Positions 7,873-16,165 of a stretch of DNA of 64,000 nt are shown piece by piece. The translations under genes were made by a program, and so were the position numbers. Within the stretch, counting starts at the first letter, position 1. Every line of letters begins with the position of its first letter. The stretch spans positions 1 to 64,000 of the forward strand of contig JAOAPC010000017.1 in NCBI GenBank assembly GCA_025462735.1, in the 5' to 3' direction. The notes beneath the pieces were generated by a model that saw only the letters and a list, made by a program, of their open reading frames with translations, had not been told where the DNA came from and searched no databases. The stretch comes from Acidobacteriaceae bacterium (GTDB lineage: Bacteria > Acidobacteriota > Terriglobia > Terriglobales > Acidobacteriaceae).

Positions 7873-9162
7873 TCAGGGGCGGGCTACCGCCTCGGTGGCG
7901 TCGAAGTAGTCGATCTGCATGTCGCCATTCACCGCCCCGTTGTTTGCCACTCCAAAGAAAGGCGTGAAGGCGTTGCCAACGTAAATATTTACCCCGCTCG
8001 ATGTGCAAACGGTGGAATGGTCGATCTTGAAGGTGACTACTGATCCGCTCGGTGACCCGTTCCCGGTGGCCGTCAGCGGAGCAACATCAATTTCAAACCA
8101 GTGATAACTGGTGTCCTGGGCGATGCCGCTGTCGAAGAAGCTGTATCCAAATCCTGATCCACCCGTCACGCAGCCAAAGTTCGTTGCGGTTCCAGTCCGC
8201 GATGATCCCATGAACGCGATCATGTTAGCGCCGGTCGGATTATTTAAGCCGCGACCGTCTACCAGTCCGAACTGTTGATTAGTAGCGTTGGTGGCATTGT
8301 TCCCAGACACCAGCCGCATGTAGGCGCGCGTGACCAAGGGCAGTGAGCCATTCAAATAGAAAGTCCCGGTTAGCGAAATCGTGCCTGTAGTGCCGTTCGC
8401 ATTCAGTTCAAACGTGCAGGGCTGGTTGACGTTCGAGCCCGCTGGCTGTGTGACCGTAATTGTTCCGGTCGCTACCCAATCCAGATCGCCGTTCTTTCCG
8501 CAGAACTCATCCTTCAAATAGACCTGCAAGCGAGGATCCGCTGTTCCGTATCCGCCAGCCGTAGCAAACGAGGCTGCAACGGTCTGCCCGGAAGTGGAGA
8601 CGTTCGGTGCGATGCTTCCATTGGCGGTTTCGCCTTTGTCGTGGCAGCTCGTGCTGGCCACTGCTGGACAGTCACCGGTTGTGAGTTTTCCGACGGTCGC
8701 CGGCGTTCCGCCCGAGATCACTCGGTAAACGTCATAGCTCGAAGCGCTCGGAACCGCGGTCCAGGAAAGATTGATGTAGTTCGAGCTCGTGAGCGTGGCA
8801 TTACCTGTGGCTATGCGCGCCGCCGGGGAGCAGGTGGTGTTTCCGGAAAGATTCGCAACCACGCAATACGAATAAGCGGTTGATCCGGCGCTTCCGGTTG
8901 TGGTCAACGTTGGAGCCGTGATTGGATTCGCAACGCCGGTGTTAGAACCGCCTGATCCAGATTGGGGAACCCATGCGCTGCCATTCCAGGTCAACACCTG
9001 GCTAGTTGACGGTGAGCCAGCGATCAAGTTGATTAGCGCTTGCGCGCCTGTGCTCGCTCCGGTTCCGCCCATGTAGATTTGCAGGATGGAAGGGCCAGCA
9101 ATGGCGATGGTCGTGAGACAGATGCAAAGTAGGACGAGAAATGTGTTGAACAATTTGTTCAT
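7873..9162 (-). CDS. secreted tail-fibre-like protein
   Basis: 429 aa. A typical signal peptide (residues 1-22, hydrophobic core LVLLCICLTTIAIA) is followed by MGGTGASTGAQALINLI and QVLTWNGSAWVPQ, motifs common at the N-terminus of phage tail fibres. A fibronectin-III-like segment follows (about 85-150, INLSWTAVPSASSYDVYRV). The Gly/Thr/Asn-rich C-terminal half has cysteine pairs and resembles a lectin/jelly-roll domain. A cleavable signal peptide is unusual for a tail protein. It sits directly downstream of the tape-measure gene on the same strand. Confidence 0.7.
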   Translation of the reverse strand: MNKLFNTFLVLLCICLTTIAIAGPSILQIYMGGTGASTGAQALINLIAGSPSTSQVLTWNGSAWVPQSGSGGSNTGVANPITAPTLTTTGSAGSTAYSYCVVANLSGNTTCSPAARIATGNATLTSSNYINLSWTAVPSASSYDVYRVISGGTPATVGKLTTGDCPAVASTSCHDKGETANGSIAPNVSTSGQTVAASFATAGGYGTADPRLQVYLKDEFCGKNGDLDWVATGTITVTQPAGSNVNQPCTFELNANGTTGTISLTGTFYLNGSLPLVTRAYMRLVSGNNATNATNQQFGLVDGRGLNNPTGANMIAFMGSSRTGTATNFGCVTGGSGFGYSFFDSGIAQDTSYHWFEIDVAPLTATGNGSPSGSVVTFKIDHSTVCTSSGVNIYVGNAFTPFFGVANNGAVNGDMQIDYFDATEAVARP

Positions 9163-9202
9163 AGTTTTAATACCTGTACCAGGCGAGAATATTTGCCCCT
9201 GC

Positions 9203-11479
9203 TTAAGCCTTCCTGATCGTTTTATCCGAAGTGGTTGCGTGCAGGCGGATGCGGCCGGTTTTGGCTTGGTACGTGATCTCTGTAACCAGTGCCGATAAGC
9301 TGCCGTGCAAATGGATTTCGGGAACGCCGCCAGAATTGCCGAGGTTCTTCATCTGCGCTGTAATTGCGCTGGCGATCGCTTTCAGTGCTGGCCCGTTGTC
9401 GAGCGGAATCACAGCTTCGCGCGAGCTGCCGCCATTCGGCGAATCGCCGATCACGGCCAGAGTCGGACCGGTCACTAGCCCCCCGGAAGCTAAATGGGTG
9501 ACGTTCACTACTTGCGATGGCTGCTGGGAATTGATGTTGGGACTATTCGCAGCAGGAGCAGCGGAACCAGCAGACGCGGATGACGAAGCTTTTGAGCCAC
9601 CGACGTTCGACCCGACAGCGCCTAGCGCTCCTGCGAGAGCTTCTAAGGCAGCACCAGCTGCAAACTCTGCTGCTGCTGCTGCCGGATTAAGAAAGATGTC
9701 AGCAGTGGCCTTGCCGATAAAGAACGCTCCCCAATACTGAGCCATCGAAGCGACAGCTTTGGCGACAAGGCGTTCCATCGCTTGAGCCGCTGATGCCGTG
9801 CCTGCGACCATCTCTTGGGTAGCCTGGTTCATGCCTGCTGCAAGGTTGGCGATGACGCCGACTGCGGTGCCCTCCAAAAGCTTAAAGGCGCTAGCTCCAG
9901 CCGCTAGCTCCGTAGTTAGAGCCTGCTCCCATTCTTTTATGGCATTCTTTGATTTGCCAAAGTCGTGATCGAGATTCTGGATCGCCTTCTGGAGTTGCTG
10001 AATCTGCTGCACACCGCCATGCGATGCGATGGCCTGCTGTAGCTGAACCTGAAGTAACTGGCGCAGCTCGGTTACGAGCTTCCTGACGGCGTCGCTTGAG
10101 GCCCCGGTCTGAAGCGCAAAATTGAGTTCGGCCTTGACTAAAGCAACGTAACCTTTATCGACATCCCTTTGGGTGACGATGCCTACTTTCTGCAACTGAA
10201 TCAGCTTGTCGTAAGCGTCGTAGGCAGCGGCGAGTCCGGAATGCAGGTTGCTTTGAAGGGTTATTCCCAATCCCTTTGCGGCAGCATCTGCTTGCTGGAA
10301 GCCCTTGGTGATTGCATTTGAAATCTCGTCCATTCCCGGCGGGGCTTCGGTGACGAGCGGGATGGGTTCTTTGCCGAGCTGCCGGAGTTCTGTAAACGCC
10401 TTTGCATAGATCGCCCTGATCTTGTTGTTGTGCTCGTCGATTAGTTTCTCGATGTCGGCACTGAGTTTCTGCCGCTCGCCTTTCGTCTTGTCGCCTTCAA
10501 AGGTTAAGGCGGAGATGCGCAGAGCGATTGCACGAATCTGGTTATTAAGCTGATCTTCATTGGCTTTATTCTCTACCGCGAGAATCCGCGAATAGCTGCC
10601 GCCCGTTATCGCTAGCTTCAGAAGGGCTTCGGATTCCGCGACGGAAATTCTGGCCTGAGATGCGGTTTTTACCGCAGCGATGCGTTCTTCTTCCGCCTTC
10701 ACTACTTCCGCAGTCTGTTGCGCATCATGCTGCTCTTGAAAAAGCGTCAGCTGTTCGGTCTGGGTTTTGATCGTCGCCGTGAGCTGGTTTACTTTATTCT
10801 CATAGGTGCTGGCCTCTCCGGTGACGCCCACAAAGCCGTTGCGCAGGCCGTAGAGCTGATCTTCCGCCGCGCGTACTGCGTTCTTGTTTTTGTTAATCGA
10901 TTCAGTGAGATCGTTGATCTTTGATTGCGTAAGCGCTGAGCCGGTCAGCCCGAACTCTTCGAGCGCTTTCTGGGCTTTGCCGTAGGCTGCTACCTGTTCG
11001 AGAATCGCCTTATTGGTTGCCGCGATGCTGGCGTTAGAGGCTTTCATGGCCTCAGTGAAGATGAATGTCTCAGAAACCCACGCGCTCATCTTCTCGGCGG
11101 CCTGGATGATCGCCTGAATCACGAATAGAATAGCCGTCGCTTCAAAGGCTGAGGAGAGCGCCTGACCGACTCCGGGCAACTCCGCGATGAAGGACCGGAC
11201 GTGGCGCGGCAGATGAATGCCGAACTGTTCGCCCAGTAAGGCCGCTTCCCCGCGGGCCTCATACATCGATTCTTTGACCTTCTCGCCCGAGAGCAGAGTG
11301 ACTTCGCCCATCTCGACCGCACCTCGTGAACTGACCGCCATGCGCCCGGTCATCTGGTCCACTGAGTCCGACGTCGCGTTGATCGCAGCTTGAGCAGGCG
11401 CGAGCTTCGTAGGGACAGCCTCGCCAAGCGAGGCAATCTGCGCCATTGCCGCCTGCTCATCAAAAAGCAGAGTCAACAC
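9203..11479 (-). CDS. phage tail tape-measure-like protein
   Basis: About 758 aa, mostly alpha-helical with coiled coils (residues about 150-520), a hydrophobic Ala/Gly-rich helix region (about 590-640), and the C-terminal motif HLASGGLVTGPTLAVIGDS followed by SREAVIPL, which is characteristic of tail tape-measure proteins. I favour the GTG preceded by AGGAG (start 11479); a GTG at 11503 is the alternative. Tape-measure length sets tail length in siphophages, and this one is in the short-to-medium range. It is the strongest structural phage gene in the element. Confidence 0.82.
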   Translation of the reverse strand: MLTLLFDEQAAMAQIASLGEAVPTKLAPAQAAINATSDSVDQMTGRMAVSSRGAVEMGEVTLLSGEKVKESMYEARGEAALLGEQFGIHLPRHVRSFIAELPGVGQALSSAFEATAILFVIQAIIQAAEKMSAWVSETFIFTEAMKASNASIAATNKAILEQVAAYGKAQKALEEFGLTGSALTQSKINDLTESINKNKNAVRAAEDQLYGLRNGFVGVTGEASTYENKVNQLTATIKTQTEQLTLFQEQHDAQQTAEVVKAEEERIAAVKTASQARISVAESEALLKLAITGGSYSRILAVENKANEDQLNNQIRAIALRISALTFEGDKTKGERQKLSADIEKLIDEHNNKIRAIYAKAFTELRQLGKEPIPLVTEAPPGMDEISNAITKGFQQADAAAKGLGITLQSNLHSGLAAAYDAYDKLIQLQKVGIVTQRDVDKGYVALVKAELNFALQTGASSDAVRKLVTELRQLLQVQLQQAIASHGGVQQIQQLQKAIQNLDHDFGKSKNAIKEWEQALTTELAAGASAFKLLEGTAVGVIANLAAGMNQATQEMVAGTASAAQAMERLVAKAVASMAQYWGAFFIGKATADIFLNPAAAAAEFAAGAALEALAGALGAVGSNVGGSKASSSASAGSAAPAANSPNINSQQPSQVVNVTHLASGGLVTGPTLAVIGDSPNGGSSREAVIPLDNGPALKAIASAITAQMKNLGNSGGVPEIHLHGSLSALVTEITYQAKTGRIRLHATTSDKTIRKA

Positions 11480-11535
11480 GCAATCTCCTATGTCAATGGC
11501 CACCGCACACCCCTTAAGTAATTACTCGGAAGATT

Positions 11536-12051
11536 TCATTCACATGGAAGCGAGTCAACGTAGCGGCCGACCGCGGCGATTGTGGCTTCCTTCAGGTTCA
11601 TGCCGGCACTCATAAGCTGTTTTACGCGCCGGGCGGTGCGGTCGGCTTCCGAGACGTTGCTTGGACCGCGCTTGCGCGCTTGCGCTTCGCGCCGACGGGT
11701 CGCGGATTCTTGCTCGATCCGCTGGCGCCTGGCCGACTCTGCCAAATTCTCGGACTTGACGAGATTTGTTTTGGCGGTGGCTTCGTCCACGACAACGCCA
11801 CGGTCATCTACGAAAAATTCGTCGCCATTCGGCCGGAAACGCTTGTAGTACCGTGGACGTTCGGATTCATCCAAATCCACCACAGCTGCAGAACGCGCTT
11901 TGTTTGCATGCCGCGCCAGCGCCTCGTCCAGTCGTTTCGCGGTAGCGCTCTCGACAACCTTCCCGCGCGGGTCCACATAGAACGGGGTTTTGTCACTCTT
12001 GAATTTCTTTTCGTATCTGGTCCCCGATAGCTCAACGAAAAATCGTGCCAT
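11536..12051 (-). CDS. hypothetical protein with an internal duplication (171 aa)
   Basis: Two tandem copies of a unit of about 50 residues: KKFKSDKTPFYVDPRGKVV...ATAK and KRFRPNGDEFFVDDRGVVV...ATAK, followed by a very basic R/E/A-rich helix (about 115-150). The ATG with GAAAGG upstream was chosen; the frame stays open upstream, but that part lies in the structured leader. It precedes the tape-measure gene. Function unknown. Confidence 0.6.
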   Translation of the reverse strand: MARFFVELSGTRYEKKFKSDKTPFYVDPRGKVVESATAKRLDEALARHANKARSAAVVDLDESERPRYYKRFRPNGDEFFVDDRGVVVDEATAKTNLVKSENLAESARRQRIEQESATRRREAQARKRGPSNVSEADRTARRVKQLMSAGMNLKEATIAAVGRYVDSLPCE

Positions 12052-12094
12052 GATTGTTTTCCTTTCACGGTCTTTTTTTAATCGGACAAAAACC

Positions 12095-12249
12095 CCGGTG
12101 GCGGCCCGTATGAGATCCGCCACCGGAATGCAGCGGTGGCGGGCTGAAAACTTTGGACGGGGACGAATCAAGACCCCGAAGACCCGCCACCGAAATCGTC
12201 ACTGGCCGGCCAAGGAGAACACCTCACCGCGACGAAACTTTTTGGACAT
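12095..12249 (-). promoter_or_regulatory. attenuator-like leader: short ORF plus mutually exclusive hairpins
   Basis: Reading leftwards: a 16-codon ORF (12249-12199, MSKKFRRGEVFSLAGQ), then four complementary blocks at 12183-12192, 12134-12143, 12117-12126 and 12095-12104, all variants of ccggtggcgg / ccgccaccgg. Blocks 1-2 and 3-4 can pair, or 2-3 can pair instead. The last hairpin (10-bp stem) is followed by gtttttg on the minus strand, so it could terminate. It lies between the 119-aa gene and the duplicated 171-aa gene. Confidence 0.45.
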
Positions 12250-12254
12250 TCGTC

Positions 12255-12614
12255 TCACCGCAGAGCCGCGCTGGCCCGGTGGCTCGCCTTCCTGCGATCT
12301 TGCTGACGGTTGTATTCAGGTTGCATCGCTGCGACGCGCTTCGCGAAAATATCCATGGTCGCCCGCGCTCGATCGACCAGAACGCTGAGTCTCGCAATGC
12401 GGGCCTTACACTGATCGAGAACCTCCGCTGCCTCCCTCCGCTCAGCGGAAGTTGCGTCGGTACTGGCCAATATCTGCTCCGCGGTAGATCGCTGCACGCC
12501 GAGTCTCGACAGGCGTAGCTCGCCTTCCTCGATTTCCTTTTTCCGCGCATCGCGCATGTCAACTGTGGCGTCGTATTGAGAGACGTCCATCTTCCCTTCT
12601 GTTTTTGTTGCCAT
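12255..12614 (-). CDS. coiled-coil hypothetical protein (119 aa)
   Basis: Almost wholly alpha-helical with a long heptad-like, charged coiled coil (about residues 20-100: RKKEIEEGELRLSRL... KARIARLSVLVDRARATMDIF). No catalytic motif. It lies 14 bp after the XRE gene and upstream of the leader and tape-measure gene, in the same leftward transcription unit. A structural or scaffolding role is possible but not shown. Confidence 0.55.
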   Translation of the reverse strand: MATKTEGKMDVSQYDATVDMRDARKKEIEEGELRLSRLGVQRSTAEQILASTDATSAERREAAEVLDQCKARIARLSVLVDRARATMDIFAKRVAAMQPEYNRQQDRRKASHRASAALR

Positions 12615-12628
12615 TTGCTTACTCTCCT

Positions 12629-12982
12629 TTAACGAGCCGGATAGCCGCGGCCAAGTACAGCGATCGCCGCTTCCAGTTCAGAGAAGCCGCGCCCCTCTTG
12701 CAGCCTGTCGAATAACTTCTTTTTTGAAGCGCTGGACTCAATCTCTTCAATCGCGGCGGCCAGGCGGGGATCAGCTGATCGGAGCACCGCAGCATAGCTA
12801 TCCCTACTTACTTCGAGGATGGCCGTGCGGATTTTATGTGTTTCATCTTCGGTCAGCGTTGCCAGATGGTTTTCCACTAAGCTCAGCTTGGCTTGGCTAA
12901 CGCCTGCCCGTTTCGCGACCTCATGTTGGTTGAGTCCAGAGCTCTCCCGCAATACTCTTAATGGATGCTGCTTCCACCTCAT
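12629..12982 (-). CDS. XRE-family regulator with a helical C-terminal domain (117 aa)
   Basis: N-terminal HTH_3 (about residues 5-45: LRVLRESSGLNQHEVAKRAGVSQAKLSLVEN), then a helical extension containing AAIEEIESS and KKLFDRLQEGRGFSELEAAI. The ATG preceded by GGAGG was chosen; a TTG five codons upstream is weaker. It heads the leftward tail-like operon and may control that operon. It is not closely similar to the two short XRE proteins elsewhere in the element. Confidence 0.75.
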   Translation of the reverse strand: MRWKQHPLRVLRESSGLNQHEVAKRAGVSQAKLSLVENHLATLTEDETHKIRTAILEVSRDSYAAVLRSADPRLAAAIEEIESSASKKKLFDRLQEGRGFSELEAAIAVLGRGYPAR

Positions 12983-13098
12983 CGCCGCCCTCCGCAACTG
13001 AATCGATTGATAATTTTATTAACTCAACCATAGGCGGAAGCGCGAGCAAGTAGTAGGTGACGAAAGTTGTGAGGGTCAAATTCGGGTCGGAGAGATGA

Positions 13099-13374
13099 TT
13101 ACGGCTTTCCTACCGGATAGGGGCAGGTTCTCGAGCGGCGGTGATCGCAATCATCGTATGAGTGGTGCAGGTCAGATCGTAGCATCTCGACTTGGCGCAC
13201 AGCATCCTTGCGCTCTTCGTCCGATAAATTCTGGTTGGTTATAACCATCACCAATGCGAAATCGGCCAACTTCCAGACGTCGGCAACCGTTAGGCCGCCA
13301 CTCGTGAGGGCGCGTTCCCCGGGTCCATAGCCGCGCGCCCCAAAGCCCTTCTCAATCACTGCTGTGGCATCCAT
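13099..13374 (-). CDS. small hypothetical protein (91 aa)
   Basis: Helical protein with a Gly-rich N-terminus and a C-terminal His/Cys/Arg-rich tail (HHSYDDCDHRRSRTC) that could bind metal. No family recognised. About 120 bp separate it from the XRE gene downstream on the same strand. Confidence 0.45.
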   Translation of the reverse strand: MDATAVIEKGFGARGYGPGERALTSGGLTVADVWKLADFALVMVITNQNLSDEERKDAVRQVEMLRSDLHHSYDDCDHRRSRTCPYPVGKP

Positions 13375-13555
13375 GTTTCCATCTTAGCCTGCGAGGTCAA
13401 AAATCCCGCCCTTTTGAAAAACCCGAAGTTCCCGACCTTAACATTCCTTAACAGTCGCGAGGCAGTCGCCTCTGCCGTTTTCTTGCTGTAAGCCTTGCAC
13501 TTTCAGCGCACTACGCAGAAAATCTGAGAATGGCGAGCGCGGAGGCGGTAACCGC

Positions 13556-13747
13556 ATGACCATTCAACTCATCCACTGCCACAGGTGTAAGCAAATGAAG
13601 TTGCCATTTCTGTTTTCTCCGGCGGCGCTTCGCGCAAAGTATCCGAGCTGTCGCGAGTGCAGGAGGGAAGCAAGACAGAGGACCGGAGGATCGAAAGACA
13701 GCGCGTGGAATGGATGGGCGAAGCTCGATTTGAGCGGGGCGGCATGA
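13556..13747 (+). CDS. small zinc-ribbon-like protein (63 aa)
   Basis: Two CxxC knuckles (CHRC near residue 8 and CREC near residue 33) separated by about 22 residues, typical of a minimal zinc ribbon. GGAGG lies 10 nt before the ATG. Its stop codon overlaps the start of the next gene as ATGA, implying translational coupling. Likely a small nucleic-acid-binding or recycling protein of the element; exact role unknown. Confidence 0.55.
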   Translation: MTIQLIHCHRCKQMKLPFLFSPAALRAKYPSCRECRREARQRTGGSKDSAWNGWAKLDLSGAA

Positions 13748-13917
13748 CGACGCCAACTGTGGAGGTCGCGGAATGGGTCGCAGCGCTCGTGCTCGATCCC
13801 AGGCACCGGTGTACGCCTCTGTGCCTGTGCAACAAGGTCAAGGACATTCCGCACATCGCGGAAGCCATCCGGCGGCTCGAATACCAACTTCAAAGCTTGG
13901 CGCGCGCTGGCGGTTAA
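13744..13917 (+). CDS. small hypothetical protein coupled to the zinc-ribbon gene (57 aa)
   Basis: Starts at the ATG of an ATGA overlap with the preceding gene. It contains a cysteine cluster (HRCTPLCLC) followed by an amphipathic helix (HIAEAIRRLEYQLQSLARAG). No family recognised. The tight overlap is the main reason to accept it. Confidence 0.45.
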   Translation: MTTPTVEVAEWVAALVLDPRHRCTPLCLCNKVKDIPHIAEAIRRLEYQLQSLARAGG

Positions 13918-13967
13918 AAGCCTGTTTAATGCCTGTTCTCAGGCATTCGCGACTTCTAAAAACCGCC

Positions 13968-14083
13968 GCCGCCATTTAGCAGTTCCACGCCATTTCCACG
14001 CCTTTTATGTGGCGTGGAAGGCTTTTCCTTTTTTGGTGGTTTTCCGCCATTTATCCGCCTGTTCTGTGGCGGAAGCGACTTTC
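13968..14083. repeat. 66-bp repeat copy B plus a shorter adjacent copy C, with conserved hairpins
   Basis: 13968-14033 matches 7253-7318 at about 61 of 66 positions. An adjacent shorter relative lies at 14044-14083. Hairpin stems differ in sequence but keep pairing: ttccacgcc / ggcgtggaa (13994-14002, 14011-14019) in B and ccgcc / ggcgg (14055-14059, 14068-14072) in C, both around an 8-nt loop. The region does not encode a convincing protein. Confidence 0.7.
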
Positions 14084-14276
14084 CCAACTTTGGCCTTTTT
14101 TTGGAACCCCTGACGCGCGTGAAGGAACTTCTCCTGACTCGGTAGCACATCGGATTTAGCTTGGCGCGGTAGGACATCCGACTATCAATCGGAGGGTCTG
14201 TCTCTAATCGCTTGAATCCAAAGTGGAGCATTTTCTGACTATGGCGGTTCTATGGCTGTTCGTAGAGGGACTGCGA

Positions 14277-15560
14277 TTAGCCTGACGCCATCGCATCAGA
14301 TGGTGCGCCGCTGCCCACTCCTTCGCGCTGTGGCAGCTTCCTGGTGGCCTGGAGGCGCTGCGCTGCCCCTCGCTGCATGCGAGCCGAGGCGTCTCTTAGA
14401 TCGTCCGGATCAATGATGTGATAACGATCAAAAATTGACCTGGTTTGGTGTCCCGAGATCTCCATTGCCACCTTCTCGCGCACACCATCGCGGACCATGT
14501 TCCGGACTGCAGATCGTCGCAAATCATGAAAGAGTAAGTTCGGACAGCCCGCTCGCTTGACGACTCGCTTCCAATCTTTCGCAAAATTCGCGACCGGCCG
14601 GCCGGTTGTGTTTGTAGCAGCGATCCTCGCGCGAAGGATTTCCTGAGCTTCAGTTTCGCTCTCGGTTTTGGCGCTTTCTCTGACCGGCTTGCCGTCCTGC
14701 CAGAATTGAGTCCACCAAAACTTACTCGCGCGATATCTGAACACTGTGCCTGTCCGAGGCAGCCGAGTGAACACGTGATCATCGGGATTCTTGCGGGCTA
14801 CACACTGCGTGAGCAATTCGAAAACTAGATCGCTCATCACCACACAGCGCGATTTTCCGTTCTTTGTTTGGGATCCTTCGAGCGAGATGGTGCGCTCTGA
14901 AAGATTCACCTGGCCAACCCTCAGATCGAGAAGTTCTCCTTTCCTCCAGCCATACGTGATCGCGACCTCAAACATTGCACGAAGCCAGAGCCCGACCTTC
15001 TGCGTCTCTCGAGCGAGAGCTTCATATTGGGCATCGGGAACGAAACCCGAACGCGCGTTGTTCGTCGGAAGAATTGGGACATAAGGACGTTGGCTGGGTT
15101 TCAGGACGTTCATCTCGATCGCCAGTTGATACATGCGCTTGAGCATTGCACTTTCATTATTTATCGTCGCGCTCATCGCTCCCTGTTGCTGGCGTTCCGC
15201 GATGTAAGAGGAGATCTCGGTTGCGGTGATGGATGCGGCGCGCCGGCCCCCGAATTGCGGGCCAAGGTGCTTATTCCATGTGAGCTTGATGTTTCGTAGG
15301 CTCCTTCGCTTCTTGGTCGCGTAGTCGCGTTCGATGAGCGAGAAGAGATCCCGAACCAAGACAGCAGCCATCTCCTTACCCTGTGGACTCGCAGTGGCAG
15401 TGAAATCGAGGGCCCGGAATAGTTTTGCCTTCAGGTAGGAAAGCCAGTCATCGAGCTGACTTGGACTGCAAAGCACTCCCGCGTTTTTCAGATCGATGAG
15501 GCGATTGATCAGCTCGATGCCGAGCTGCTCGCTCTCTTGGCTCCAAACTTCCTGGCTCAC
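14277..15560 (-). CDS. tyrosine recombinase / phage integrase (second copy)
   Basis: 427 aa from a GTG preceded by AGGAGG; the frame extends further upstream but has no better signal. An N-terminal SAM-like/core-binding part (about 70-180) is followed by the catalytic domain with Arg in TYGWRKGELLDL, the box FHDLRRSAVRNM, and SGHQTRSIFDRYHI with the nucleophilic Tyr. All catalytic residues are present. It lies mid-element, away from both att repeats, and is divergent from an XRE gene with operator-like palindromes between them. It could come from a nested element or act in DNA inversion, resolution or cargo mobility. Confidence 0.88.
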   Translation of the reverse strand: MSQEVWSQESEQLGIELINRLIDLKNAGVLCSPSQLDDWLSYLKAKLFRALDFTATASPQGKEMAAVLVRDLFSLIERDYATKKRRSLRNIKLTWNKHLGPQFGGRRAASITATEISSYIAERQQQGAMSATINNESAMLKRMYQLAIEMNVLKPSQRPYVPILPTNNARSGFVPDAQYEALARETQKVGLWLRAMFEVAITYGWRKGELLDLRVGQVNLSERTISLEGSQTKNGKSRCVVMSDLVFELLTQCVARKNPDDHVFTRLPRTGTVFRYRASKFWWTQFWQDGKPVRESAKTESETEAQEILRARIAATNTTGRPVANFAKDWKRVVKRAGCPNLLFHDLRRSAVRNMVRDGVREKVAMEISGHQTRSIFDRYHIIDPDDLRDASARMQRGAAQRLQATRKLPQREGVGSGAPSDAMASG

Positions 15561-15600
15561 TGGCGGTTCCGACCTCCTGTCGGCAGGAACTCTATCGCGA

Positions 15601-15642
15601 GAACACAATAGTGTGCAACACAAAAAGAACACTCTAGTGTTG
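15601..15642. promoter_or_regulatory. paired palindromic operators between integrase 2 and the XRE gene
   Basis: gaacacaatagtgtgc (15601-15616) and gaacactctagtgttg (15627-15642) share AACAC-N2/3-TAGTGT dyad symmetry, centres 26 bp apart. A further half-site agtgttc is at 15666-15672. They lie in the divergent intergenic region, the expected position for binding by the adjacent XRE repressor. Confidence 0.6.
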
Positions 15643-15692
15643 AATACTGCAGAGTGTAGACTGAAAGTGTTCACCTGCCCCAAGATGATGCG

Positions 15693-15902
15693 GTGAACTC
15701 CCAGCGCATGTTTGGCCAGATCATCCGCGAATTGCGAATCAAGCGAGGTCTATCCCAAGAAGCCCTCGCCGATCTGACCGGACTGCATCGCAACTACGTA
15801 GGAAGCGTGGAACGCGGTGAGCGGAACCTGAGCCTAAACAACATCCTCAAACTGGCTAAAGCGCTGCAGGTCCGCCCCGCCAAATTATTCGAGAAGTTCT
15901 AG
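15693..15902 (+). CDS. short XRE-family regulator (69 aa), C-protein/repressor type
   Basis: Consists of almost only an HTH_3 domain: [49 protein letters not shown]. Start is a GTG, or the ATG five codons later; both have weak ribosome-binding sites. It is divergent from integrase 2 and convergent with the early operon (9 bp apart). About 60% identical by eye to the other short XRE protein at 19687-19902. Probable autoregulator acting on the two palindromes upstream. Confidence 0.8.
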   Translation: MNSQRMFGQIIRELRIKRGLSQEALADLTGLHRNYVGSVERGERNLSLNNILKLAKALQVRPAKLFEKF

Positions 15903-15910
15903 CCGCGCGC

Positions 15911-16165
15911 TCACGGCATCTCCAGCTGAAACTCGAACGGTTTCCCATGGCCGCTCGCATCGAAAGCGCGGATGAATTTGATCGCCTCTGGAGGCAGTGG
16001 AATAGGAGCATTCCGGTTTACCAGCGCGTAGCATGTGGTCTGCTCGACGACGAATTTGAAGCCGGTGGAGCGGAACAGCGCGAGGCAGACGGGGCACGTC
16101 CACGTATCGCGGCACTGCCCGTCCTCGATGTCTTTCTCGGTGACTTGAATGGTTAGGGTTGGCAT
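15911..16165 (-). CDS. small hypothetical protein with a CPVC motif (84 aa)
   Basis: The N-terminal strand TLTIQVTEKDIEDG is followed by DTWTCPVCLALFRSTG, a zinc-knuckle or thiol pair, then a beta-rich remainder. Its start overlaps the stop of the upstream gene by one base (TAATG), so translation is coupled. It is the last gene of the early leftward operon. Function unknown. Confidence 0.6.
   Translation of the reverse strand: MPTLTIQVTEKDIEDGQCRDTWTCPVCLALFRSTGFKFVVEQTTCYALVNRNAPIPLPPEAIKFIRAFDASGHGKPFEFQLEMP

Noticed and set aside
13956-14231. 91-codon open frame on the minus strand over the hairpin repeats
   Set aside because: Its sequence is made mainly of the repeat (QNRRINGG, HKRRGNGV) and it has no ribosome-binding site; better explained as repeat sequence.
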